Counted from the first letter of the stretch, positions 1 to 6,076 are shown. The stretch: DNA of 7,627 nucleotides from Bacteroidia bacterium (GCA_025999775.1 BNXT01000056.1:1-7627), one strand, 5' to 3'. The notes: generated by a model from the sequence alone, not told the origin. Made by a program: numbers and translations.

Positions 1-13
1 CGACCGAACACCC

Positions 14-34
14 ACTCCACACTCCACACTCAAT
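14..34 (-). repeat. Short 7-bp-period (heptad) repeat array, partial
   Basis: Three consecutive heptads can be read: ACTCCAC, ACTCCAC and ACTCAAT. On the minus strand these are ATTGAGT, GTGGAGT and GTGGAGT. The GTGGAGT unit is a rotation of the GGAGTGT heptads just after the reductase gene at 5802-5815, and ATTGAGT is one base from the ATTGAGA units inside the surface-protein gene. The array lies in non-coding sequence near the left edge, so it may extend further or follow an upstream gene that is not visible. The rest of 1-149 is AT-rich, with runs of T (53-59, 75-81) and A (90-98), and shows no gene I can support. Confidence 0.55.
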
Positions 35-101
35 TCGATAGCGCCTCAAACTATTTTTTAACCCAATTAGCCAATTTTTTTCCTGATTCAAAAAAAAATC
101 G

Positions 102-109
102 TAAATTTG
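102..109 (+). promoter_or_regulatory. Candidate Bacteroidota -7 promoter element (TAAATTTG)
   Basis: TAAATTTG matches the Bacteroidota sigma-ABfr -7 consensus TAnnTTTG exactly. The expected -33 element (TTTG, about 20 nt upstream) is present only as a T-rich stretch ending in CCTG near 75-85, so that half is weak. Transcription would begin around 115-118, leaving a leader of about 32-35 nt before the ATG at 150. It would drive the glycosyltransferase gene and probably the whole packed operon, since no comparable element was seen in front of the later genes. Confidence 0.45.
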
Positions 110-149
110 TAGGTTCGGATTGTGGAATGACAAAAATGAGGACAAAATT

Positions 150-1100
150 ATGGATATATCAATAGTAGTACCGTTACTCAATGAAAGCGAGTCGTTGCAG
201 GAGTTGCATGATTGGATTGTGCGAGTGATGGATGCGCATCACTTGTCGTATGATATTTGGTTTGTAGATGATGGCAGTACGGATAATTCATGGCAAGTCG
301 TAGAGGCATTGGCGGCAAAGAACAGCGCCGTACATGGCGTGTGTTTCCGTCGTAATTATGGCAAATCTGCCGCATTAAACACCGGATTTGAGAAGGTTAC
401 AGGCGATGTTGTAGTTACGCTGGACGCTGACTTACAGGATAGTCCCGATGAAATTCCGGAAATGTACCAAATGATTAAGGAAAACCATTTTGACCTTGTA
501 TCCGGCTGGAAAAAGAAGCGTTACGATAATGCGTTGACCAAAAACCTACCCTCGAAAATATATAATGCAACGGCACGACGGATTACCGGCGTCAAACTGC
601 ACGATATGAATTCCGGTATCAAAGCCTACCGCAATAAAGTGGTGAAATCCATCGAAATATACGGCGATATGCACCGTTATATTCCGGTAATGGCTAAAAT
701 GGCGGGATTTACTAAGATTGGCGAAAAAGTAGTGGAACATCACGCCCGTAAATATGGGCAATCCAAATTTGGTATCAGCCGCTTCTTGAACGGCGTATTA
801 GACCTGCTTAGTGTAGTCTTTATCGGGAAATTTTCAAAGAAACCGATGCACTTCTTCGGAAGTATCGGTATTTTGACGGTACTGCTTGGATTTTTTGCGG
901 CGGTGTGGCTTGGTATCCAAAAATATATCTGGTTAACAAGCGGACATACAGCCCCGTTGATCACGTCAAGTCCGTATTTCTATTTTGCGTTGATGTGCAT
1001 AATTATTGGCTTTCAACTGTTCTTAGCAGGCTATATCTCTGAATTGGTGGCACGTAATTCGCCGAACCGTAACACATACTTGATTGATAATACTATTTAA
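150..1100 (+). CDS. GT2 family glycosyltransferase, DPM1/GtrB/ArnC-like, membrane-bound
   Basis: Predicted to transfer a sugar from a nucleotide donor to a polyprenyl-phosphate carrier at the inner face of the cytoplasmic membrane. Numbered from the ATG at 150 (316 aa): an N-terminal GT-A fold with the VPLLNE opening, VDDGSTD at about 39-45, and a DAD metal-binding motif at 92-94 within LDADLQD. NSGIKAYR (about 154-161) and GDMHRYIPV (about 172-180) follow, both typical of the DPM1/GtrB group. HARKYGQSKFG (about 198-208) precedes two C-terminal hydrophobic segments (about 237-257 and 276-299). An in-frame TTG at 120 would add 10 residues. The ATG at 150 is preferred because family members begin with a sequence like MDISIVVPL and the likely transcription start falls only a few bases before 120. 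It is first in the operon, and the gmhA start follows after 2 nt. The sugar and acceptor cannot be read from the sequence. A heptose is tempting given the neighbours, but that is only inference. Confidence 0.9.
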   Translation: MDISIVVPLLNESESLQELHDWIVRVMDAHHLSYDIWFVDDGSTDNSWQVVEALAAKNSAVHGVCFRRNYGKSAALNTGFEKVTGDVVVTLDADLQDSPDEIPEMYQMIKENHFDLVSGWKKKRYDNALTKNLPSKIYNATARRITGVKLHDMNSGIKAYRNKVVKSIEIYGDMHRYIPVMAKMAGFTKIGEKVVEHHARKYGQSKFGISRFLNGVLDLLSVVFIGKFSKKPMHFFGSIGILTVLLGFFAAVWLGIQKYIWLTSGHTAPLITSSPYFYFALMCIIIGFQLFLAGYISELVARNSPNRNTYLIDNTI

Positions 1101-1102
1101 CA

Positions 1103-1690
1103 ATGATACGAAAAGCTTTTCAAAATTCTATTGAGGTGAAAACCCAAATACTGAATGATGCTGCATTTATGAGCAAAATACAGCAAGTTATAGACCATAT
1201 AGTAGCATTATACCGCACCAATCCTGAGAATGGTAAGGTGCTGTTTTGTGGCAATGGCGGTAGCGCCGCAGATGCACAGCATCTGGCAGCCGAACTATCC
1301 GGTCGATTCTATTACGACAGACAACCTTTACATGCAGATGCACTGCACGTTGATACGTCGTATCTGACGGCAGTAGCGAATGATTATTCGTTTTATGAAA
1401 TTTATGCCCGTTTGATTGTAGCTAAAGGACGTAAAGGTGATGTTCTTATAGCGTTGTCCACATCGGGTAACTCGGCGAATGTTATCAACGCGATGAAAAC
1501 AGCCCAAAAACAGGGGCTATTCGTAGTCGCTATGACCGGCGAAACAGGCGGCGAGATGAAAAACCACTGTGATGTCCTGTTGAATGTACCAAGTAAAGAC
1601 ACCCCTCGAATACAAGAAGCACACGGACTAATAGGACATGCTATTTGCGAACAGGTTGAGGCTGCCCTTTTTCCAAAACCACAGCAATGA
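1103..1690 (+). CDS. gmhA: D-sedoheptulose-7-phosphate isomerase GmhA
   Basis: Cytosolic SIS-domain enzyme (195 aa) that converts sedoheptulose 7-phosphate to D-glycero-D-manno-heptose 7-phosphate, the first committed step towards ADP- or GDP-heptose. Visible motifs are CGNGGSAADAQH (49-60), AELSGR (63-68), STSGNSANV (119-127), MTGETGG (144-150) and RIQEAH (169-174). His60, Glu64, Gln171 and His179 fall where E. coli GmhA has its zinc ligands His61, Glu65, Gln172 and His180. The length fits the family. The start lies 2 nt after the glycosyltransferase stop, with no clear Shine-Dalgarno, and the ATGA at the 3' end couples it to the phosphatase gene. The paralogue DiaA, a replication-initiation factor, shares the SIS fold, but the preserved metal ligands and the adjacent GmhB-like gene favour GmhA. 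Confidence 0.92.
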   Translation: MIRKAFQNSIEVKTQILNDAAFMSKIQQVIDHIVALYRTNPENGKVLFCGNGGSAADAQHLAAELSGRFYYDRQPLHADALHVDTSYLTAVANDYSFYEIYARLIVAKGRKGDVLIALSTSGNSANVINAMKTAQKQGLFVVAMTGETGGEMKNHCDVLLNVPSKDTPRIQEAHGLIGHAICEQVEAALFPKPQQ

Positions 1691-2244
1691 ACCCACGATT
1701 TCTCTTTCTTGACCGCGATGGCGTGATTAACAGACGGTTAGACGGAGATTATGTAAAAACGCCCGAAGAATTTGTTTTTGAAGACAAGGCTAAGGAGGCG
1801 CTGTGCATAGCCGCAAAATTATTCGACAAGATCATCGTCATAACAAACCAGCAAGGAATAGGCAAAGGACTGATGACTGAAACTATGTTACAAGCGGTGC
1901 ATAAAAAAATGGTCGATGAAGTCGCACAAGCAGGAGGTCGTATTGATGCGGTGTTCTTCTGTAAGGACTTGCAACACTCCGGTAGTTGGTACCGGAAACC
2001 CAACATCGGTATGGGCGTGCTTGCTAAAAAGCAATTTCCGGAAATCCGCTTTAAACAAAGCATCATGGTCGGGGATGCGATTTCAGACATGATTTTTGGT
2101 AAAAAATTAGGCATGCAAACCGCCTTTATATCGGACGACAACGCCGCCACCGCCACCGACATCCGCTCCAATGCACGACGTATTGACGCAGTATATCCTT
2201 CACTCTATAATTTTGCAACATTATGCGAACAAGTGTTAAAATAG
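1687..2244 (+). CDS. gmhB: GmhB-like HAD-IIIA phosphatase (heptose 1,7-bisphosphate phosphatase)
   Basis: HAD-superfamily phosphatase (185 aa), predicted to remove the C7 phosphate of D-glycero-D-manno-heptose 1,7-bisphosphate. All four HAD motifs are visible: nucleophile Asp9 and acid/base Asp11 in LDRDGVIN; Thr53-Asn54 in ITNQQG; Lys104 in YRKPN; and Asp130/Asp134 in VGDAISD. The loop before motif III is unusual. E. coli GmhB and HisB-N bind zinc there through a CxH...CxC pattern. Here only Cys92 and a displaced His97 remain, Ser100 and Tyr102 occupy the CxC positions, and the loop is about seven residues shorter. This looks like a zinc-free subfamily member. The ATG overlaps the gmhA stop (ATGA), and its own 3' end overlaps the next gene by 22 nt. 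A related sugar-phosphate phosphatase role is possible, but the gmhA neighbour supports heptose metabolism. Confidence 0.82.
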   Translation: MNPRFLFLDRDGVINRRLDGDYVKTPEEFVFEDKAKEALCIAAKLFDKIIVITNQQGIGKGLMTETMLQAVHKKMVDEVAQAGGRIDAVFFCKDLQHSGSWYRKPNIGMGVLAKKQFPEIRFKQSIMVGDAISDMIFGKKLGMQTAFISDDNAATATDIRSNARRIDAVYPSLYNFATLCEQVLK

Positions 2245-3374
2245 TTATTTATTGTTTAAGCTGTATAGGTTCATTATCGCTTGTATCGGCACAAACAACA
2301 TTGCAGGTGGAAGCCATGAAACGTCCCGATACGTTGAATTTCACCGATAGTAAAGGTCGTAAACAGGGCGTGTGGACAAGAGAAGACACTACGGGATTGA
2401 GCTATCGGGGTCAGTTCAAAGATGACCGTCCGATGGGTATGTTTCGCTATTTTGACAAGCACAACACAACGGTGGTCGTGTCTGAGTTTTTCCGTGATGG
2501 CTACGCCTCTAAAACAACCTACTATACATCGCAGGGACAGATTGTGGCTACAGGTTACTATCTTGATAAAAAGAAAGACAGTGTGTGGCTTCTTTACGGA
2601 CCCGACGGAAAAATACTCAAAGAAGAGAGTTACAAAAATGGCATGCTTGAGGGCTTGGTCAAAACATTTGATGCCGACAGCAATATTATTGAAACACAGG
2701 TGTGGTATCGCGACTTGCGTAACGGACTATGGTGGGAGAAAACACCGAAAGGCATACAAACCTGCAATTATGTACTCAATAGATCGCACGGCGAATATAA
2801 AGCGTATTATCCCGATAAAACACTGCGTATCAAAGGGCTATTCGATCAGGGATTGAAAGAGCAAGACTGGAAGTTTTACTACGAAGAAGGCGATTTGGAA
2901 AAGATTTTATACTACAAGAAAAATGAATTGATAAAGAAAGAAATCGCTATCAAAATAGACACGCAAACCATTCTACTAAGCACGGATACGGTAGCGTATT
3001 TACACACCAATGGCAAGTTTACGTGGCTGCATTGTGTAGGCGGCAAGGACTACAAGACCCCGCAGAGTTTTGAACGCTTGGCAAAAGCGTTTGATACGGA
3101 TATGTTCTTCCTCGCTACGCCGAAGTTTATGGCGGCTTATAATCAATATCAGTCCTTGGAATTACTTACAGAAGACGAAGAAGACAGTACCAGCGTGGCA
3201 CCGTTAGCAACGACAACGGATGATTTGTCCATAGATGACGACGAAGCGCCTAAAACACAGCAACAAGCGATACTATACTTGAAAATACCGACCCCGTATG
3301 AAATTATAATAGATACGGATGTTATTGAAATGCTACAATCCATGAGAAGTACGAAAAACGTGGAAGAAGAATGA
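2223..3374 (+). CDS. Exported MORN-repeat (YwqK-like) protein of unknown function
   Basis: A 383-aa protein with a likely type I signal peptide: charged MRTSVK, a hydrophobic core, then VSA with predicted cleavage after Ala23, leaving Gln24 first. There is no lipobox, so it should be soluble in the periplasm or surface-exposed. Residues about 45-240 carry degenerate MORN_2-type units of the form YxxGxxxGxxxxYxxxGxl, for example YRGQFKDDRPMGMFRYFD (61-78), YKNGMLEGLVKTFDADS (137-153), NRSHGEYKAYYPDKT (186-200) and GLKEQDWKFYYEEGD (210-224). Residues about 245-310 form a non-repeat region. An acidic low-complexity linker follows (TEDEEDSTS near 316-324; SIDDDEAP near 336-343), then a short hydrophobic tail segment, LKIPTPYEIIIDTDVIEML. 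Database names such as 'YwqK antitoxin' for this family do not show a toxin-antitoxin role, and no toxin gene is adjacent. The start overlaps the phosphatase gene by 22 nt and the stop overlaps porQ by 4 nt, so translational coupling with porQ suggests an envelope role. Confidence 0.8.
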   Translation: MRTSVKIVIYCLSCIGSLSLVSAQTTLQVEAMKRPDTLNFTDSKGRKQGVWTREDTTGLSYRGQFKDDRPMGMFRYFDKHNTTVVVSEFFRDGYASKTTYYTSQGQIVATGYYLDKKKDSVWLLYGPDGKILKEESYKNGMLEGLVKTFDADSNIIETQVWYRDLRNGLWWEKTPKGIQTCNYVLNRSHGEYKAYYPDKTLRIKGLFDQGLKEQDWKFYYEEGDLEKILYYKKNELIKKEIAIKIDTQTILLSTDTVAYLHTNGKFTWLHCVGGKDYKTPQSFERLAKAFDTDMFFLATPKFMAAYNQYQSLELLTEDEEDSTSVAPLATTTDDLSIDDDEAPKTQQQAILYLKIPTPYEIIIDTDVIEMLQSMRSTKNVEEE

Positions 3375-4408
3375 GACGCCACACGTACATAGCGCTGATT
3401 ATAGCGACGTTACTAAGTCTGGGAGCGTTTTCGCAGGGTGTTTACTCCTCATTCTTATTGCCGGAATCGGCACGTGTTGCGGCGCTGGGTAGCCACGTTA
3501 CAAGCATTTACGACGACGACTTCTCCTTGGCGCTAAGCAATGCCTCCATGTTACGAAAAGAGTTTTCTGACAATGTCTTGGCGCATTATGCCAACTATTT
3601 TTTGTCGTATTCGCATTTGCAGGTTGATTATGCCCGATACGTTGAGAATGTGGGTATGTTTGCGGCTTCTTTAGCGCTTGTTAATTTTGGCTCCATTGAT
3701 GAATATGACGAGTTAGGGAACTATAGGGGACGTAGCGCCGGAACTTACGATGTGTTAATGAATATTGGATGGGGTAGAACATTGGACTCTCATTTTTCAT
3801 TGGGCGCCAACGCAAAATATATGATTTCCGGCGTGGATTATGACTATGTCCATTCGTTAGCAGTGGATGTTTCGGCTTCTTATGTGCATTTGGGAGCAGG
3901 TTTTTCTTCTACATTGATGGTCAAAAATATTGGCGGTATCATTGGGAAATACCCGCTAAGCGTCTCGCGTGAGATACCGTTTGAGGTATTACTGGCGGTG
4001 TCGCAAAAATTAGCCCATGCGCCGTTTCGTTTGTGCTTAGTGATACCCAATCTGCAAAAATGGAATCTGTTAGGCGAGGATGCTAATAAAATAACGATAG
4101 ACCCTATTACCGGAAATGAGATAAAACCAAGTAAAATAGCGAATTTTGGCAATAATCTGTTACGTCATATCGTGCCGGGTGTGGAGTTATTGTTATTTAA
4201 AAACTTTACCTTTCGTATGGGGTATAATTTTCAACGCCGACAAGAATTAGTCGTAGCATCACGCGGCGGCGCTACAGGTCTATCCTGGGGTATAGGTCTT
4301 AAAATACATCATTTGCATATTGACTACTCCCGTTCTTCCTACCATTTGGCGGGAGCGCCGAACTATTTTACTGTCTCCACCAATATCAACGACTGGCAAC
4401 CAAAATAA
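3371..4408 (+). CDS. porQ: Type IX secretion system outer-membrane protein PorQ
   Basis: A 345-aa predicted outer-membrane beta-barrel of the PorV/FadL-like group. In T9SS, PorQ holds the surface protein PorZ, and together with PorU and PorV forms the attachment complex that links secreted cargo to anionic LPS. The signal peptide is MRRHTY plus a hydrophobic core ending GAFS, with cleavage predicted before Gln22. PorQ hallmarks are the start of the mature part, FLLPESARVAALG (28-40) with SIYDDDFSLALSNASML (45-61), then VNFGSIDEYDELGNYRG (104-120), FSLGANAKYM (142-151), VKNIGG (184-189), PFEVLLAVSQKLAHAPFRL (203-221) and LQKWNL (228-233). The C-terminal barrel strands include FRMGYNFQRR and ISFDYS-like HIDYS (316-320). 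The length is normal for the family. It overlaps the MORN gene by ATGA. PorQ is not adjacent to cmk or ispH here, the neighbours I recall for Porphyromonas porQ. Confidence 0.92.
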   Translation: MRRHTYIALIIATLLSLGAFSQGVYSSFLLPESARVAALGSHVTSIYDDDFSLALSNASMLRKEFSDNVLAHYANYFLSYSHLQVDYARYVENVGMFAASLALVNFGSIDEYDELGNYRGRSAGTYDVLMNIGWGRTLDSHFSLGANAKYMISGVDYDYVHSLAVDVSASYVHLGAGFSSTLMVKNIGGIIGKYPLSVSREIPFEVLLAVSQKLAHAPFRLCLVIPNLQKWNLLGEDANKITIDPITGNEIKPSKIANFGNNLLRHIVPGVELLLFKNFTFRMGYNFQRRQELVVASRGGATGLSWGIGLKIHHLHIDYSRSSYHLAGAPNYFTVSTNINDWQPK

Positions 4409-4441
4409 TACCAAAAAAATAAGAATTAAACCTATAGCTCT

Positions 4442-5794
4442 ATGAAAATAACTCTAAAAAAAATGCTGCCTTTACTTGCGGTGATTGTGTTAGCCGCTGC
4501 TATCATTCTTAAATATTACGGTGATAATACGCCGGAGGATGGCGTGCCAACTGATAAAATGACTTACCGTACTAATCCGCATACGGGCGATAAAGTGTCG
4601 CTACTGGGCTTTGGATGTATGCGTTTTCCAATGAAGATGAACGCAGAGGGCACAGGCAAAGAGATTGATCAGGATTCCGTTAACAAATTAGTGGATTATG
4701 CAATTGCACACGGCGTTAATTATTTTGACGGCGCACCCGTTTATATTGATGGCAACTGTGAAACCGCCATGGGTATAGCATTGAGCAGACATCCACGCAA
4801 TAAATATTTTGTAGCAACCAAAATGTCGAACTTTCGAAATACTATACCTACTCGCGAACTTTCAATTGAAAGGTATCATAAATCCATGGAACTATTACAG
4901 GTGGACTACATTGATTACTACCTGTTGCATAGCATCGGTGGCGGTGGCATGGAATCCTTCAAAGAACGCTTCATCGACAATGGTATCCTTGAGTTTTTAC
5001 AGGAAGAACGAAAAGCAGGACGTATTCGTAATCTCGGTTTTTCGTATCATGGCGATATAGCTGTGTTTGATTACCTATTGTCGTTGGACTATCAATGGGA
5101 TTTTGCCCAAATTCAACTTAACTATCTTGATTGGCAACATGCCGCAGATGCCACAGGGCGCAATACGGATGCCGAATATCTTTATTCGGAATTAGTCAAG
5201 CGTAATGTGCCGGCAGTGATTATGGAGCCTTTGAGAGGCGGCGCATTGGCGCGTATCAGCGCTATGTCAACACGTATTCTGAATGGTATTGACTCATCTT
5301 TAAACCCCGCTGCGTGGGCTTTTCGCTTTGCCGGTTCGCCGGAACACGCACTTACCGTGCTTTCCGGAATGAATACCATACAACATCTGCAAGAAAATAT
5401 CATCACCTATTCTCCATTGACCCCGCTGAACGATAGAGAATATGCGGCTCTCGAACAAGTTACGAACATAACCTTGAACGCCGCGTTTATCCCTTGTACC
5501 GAATGTCAGTACTGTATGCCGTGCCCCGTAGATGTTGATATTCCAAAGGTTTTTGCATTGTATAACAGCATTGTAAGCATTGAAGATAGTACGATAGGGG
5601 AGGAAAGTGTGAATTATCGTAAGGCTAAACAAGCCTTCCTCGACGAATATGACCGGAACCTTACGACCCTTGCTAATGCAAGCAGTTGTATAGGTTGTGG
5701 TAAATGCAAAAAAGAATGTCCGCAGAATATCAATATACCGGAGCAACTCAAAAATGTTGCGTCGTTTGCCGAAAAATTAAAAACGAGTAAGTAA
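4442..5794 (+). CDS. Membrane-anchored aldo/keto reductase with two C-terminal 4Fe-4S cluster motifs
   Basis: Predicted oxidoreductase of 450 aa, substrate unknown. Residues 1-7 (MKITLKK) and a hydrophobic stretch at about 8-24 form an uncleaved signal anchor, followed by a short linker. The aldo/keto reductase barrel begins near 41 with TYRTNPHTGDKVSLLGFGCM. The usual catalytic tetrad appears intact: Asp96, Tyr101, Lys127 and His163 (YLLHS). The C-terminus carries two ferredoxin-like motifs: CTECQYCMPCP with Cys352/355/358/361, and CIGCGKCKKECP with Cys416/419/422/426. Similar AKR-ferredoxin fusions are common in anaerobes and normally cytosolic. The start follows porQ by 33 nt with no clear promoter or Shine-Dalgarno in the gap, so it may be read from the upstream operon. 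An in-frame ATG at 4559 (Met40) would give a conventional soluble 411-aa enzyme. The coherent anchor upstream of it argues for 4442, but the choice is not certain. Confidence 0.88.
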   Translation: MKITLKKMLPLLAVIVLAAAIILKYYGDNTPEDGVPTDKMTYRTNPHTGDKVSLLGFGCMRFPMKMNAEGTGKEIDQDSVNKLVDYAIAHGVNYFDGAPVYIDGNCETAMGIALSRHPRNKYFVATKMSNFRNTIPTRELSIERYHKSMELLQVDYIDYYLLHSIGGGGMESFKERFIDNGILEFLQEERKAGRIRNLGFSYHGDIAVFDYLLSLDYQWDFAQIQLNYLDWQHAADATGRNTDAEYLYSELVKRNVPAVIMEPLRGGALARISAMSTRILNGIDSSLNPAAWAFRFAGSPEHALTVLSGMNTIQHLQENIITYSPLTPLNDREYAALEQVTNITLNAAFIPCTECQYCMPCPVDVDIPKVFALYNSIVSIEDSTIGEESVNYRKAKQAFLDEYDRNLTTLANASSCIGCGKCKKECPQNINIPEQLKNVASFAEKLKTSK

Positions 5795-5858
5795 AAAGTG
5801 TGGAGAGTGGAGTGTGAAGTGTAATGAACAAATGAACAATGAACAATGAACAATGAAC
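5795..5858 (+). repeat. 7-bp-period (heptad) repeat array after the reductase gene
   Basis: This array begins at the base following the reductase stop codon. It consists of nine heptads: AAAGTGT, GGAGAGT, GGAGTGT and GAAGTGT, then AATGAAC, one extra A at 5830, and four more AATGAAC units ending at 5858. It therefore has two sub-blocks with the same register and different sequence. The array abuts the hairpin at 5859. AATGAAC units recur in the opposite orientation at 6049-6076. The stretch has stop codons and no coding potential. Confidence 0.8.
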
Positions 5859-5874
5859 CCTCCCGTTAGGGAGG
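5859..5874. repeat. Outer left mini-hairpin
   Basis: Perfect 6-bp stem CCTCCC/GGGAGG with a GTTA loop, 64 nt after the reductase stop. No U-run follows on the plus strand, so it is not a canonical intrinsic terminator, although it could still stabilise or end the operon transcript. It is the left member of the symmetric hairpin pair flanking the 14-bp inverted repeat. Confidence 0.6.
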
Positions 5875-6010
5875 TGATGTTGGTAGAAAAATCGTTGTCA
5901 TCAAAAGAAAATCCCATAGGGATGACCTGTAAAAACCGTTAGAATAGCTGATATACATGCCATTCCTACGGAATTTAGAGGCAAGGATGGTACGTTTTCT
6001 ACCAACATTT

Positions 6011-6025
6011 TGTCCCTACGGGACA
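6011..6025. repeat. Outer right mini-hairpin
   Basis: Perfect 6-bp stem TGTCCC/GGGACA with a TAC loop, about 50 nt downstream of the stop of the minus-strand surface-protein gene. On the minus strand it is followed by AAAATGTTGG, not a U-run, so it is not a classical terminator. It mirrors the hairpin at 5859-5874 across the 14-bp inverted repeat. Confidence 0.6.
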
Positions 6026-6048
6026 TGAATAGCCCTCAAAAATATATT

Positions 6049-6076
6049 GTTCATTATTCATTGTTAATTGTTCATT
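6049..6076 (-). repeat. 7-bp-period (heptad) repeat array after the surface-protein gene
   Basis: Read on the minus strand, four exact heptads: AATGAAC, AATTAAC, AATGAAT and AATGAAC. The first two bases overlap the TAA stop codon (6075-6077) of the minus-strand gene. The unit is the same as at 5823-5858 but on the other strand, so both convergent genes are followed directly by an AATGAAC array in their own sense direction. Between it and the hairpin ending at 6025 are about 23 nt without recognisable features. Confidence 0.75.

Larger units (their letters stand above)
5859..6025. mobile_element. Palindromic repeat element with 14-bp inverted repeats and four mini-hairpins (putative MITE/REP-like)
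   Basis: A perfect 14-bp inverted repeat, ATGTTGGTAGAAAA at 5877-5890 and its reverse complement at 5995-6008, bounds a 132-bp core. Four short hairpins share one design, [N]TCC(C)-loop-GG(G)A[N]. CCTCCC/GGGAGG with loop GTTA (5859-5874) lies just outside the left arm. ATCCC/GGGAT with loop ATA (5911-5923) and ATTCC/GGAAT with loop TAC (5962-5974) lie inside. TGTCCC/GGGACA with loop TAC (6011-6025) lies just outside the right arm. A further 6-bp pair, GTCATC (5897-5902) with GATGAC (5921-5926), could extend the second hairpin. No open reading frame of note is present. The symmetry fits a non-autonomous mobile repeat or a structured RNA; the mobile reading is inference. A 5-bp ATGAA occurs at 5853-5857 and 6025-6029, but it overlaps the repeat array and hairpin end, so it is weak evidence for a target-site duplication. 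Confidence 0.6.

Noticed and set aside
1..61. C-terminal tail of an upstream gene ending at the TAA at 59-61
   Set aside because: The frame is open but runs through the repeat array and encodes no recognisable sequence; too short to support.
120..149. N-terminal extension of the glycosyltransferase from a TTG start
   Set aside because: The ten residues are polar and unlike family N-termini, and the candidate transcription start lies only a few bases upstream; the ATG at 150 fits better.
1749..2171. A 140-aa open frame on the minus strand
   Set aside because: It lies wholly inside the phosphatase gene, whose HAD motifs are intact; the antisense translation shows no domain and is explained as a shadow.
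2422..2856. A 144-aa plus-strand open frame inside the MORN gene
   Set aside because: Out-of-frame shadow rich in Arg, Thr and Ile with no domain; the MORN repeats and signal peptide are in the other frame.
2223..3374. Antitoxin of a toxin-antitoxin pair (YwqK naming)
   Set aside because: The protein has a signal peptide and no adjacent toxin gene; the name is inherited from the MORN family and is not supported here.
5300..5746. A 148-aa minus-strand open frame over the reductase Fe-S region
   Set aside because: It is antisense to conserved Cys motifs of the reductase and has no recognisable features.
5823..5858. CRISPR-like array
   Set aside because: The repeat unit is 7 bp and contiguous, with no spacers and no cas genes in the window.
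5859..5874. Intrinsic terminator for the operon
   Set aside because: The stem is only 6 bp and is followed by TGATGTTGG, not a U-run; kept as part of the palindromic element instead.
5853..6029. 5-bp ATGAA target-site duplication flanking the palindromic element
   Set aside because: The left copy is part of the AATGAAC array and the right copy overlaps the last base of the hairpin, so the match may be chance.
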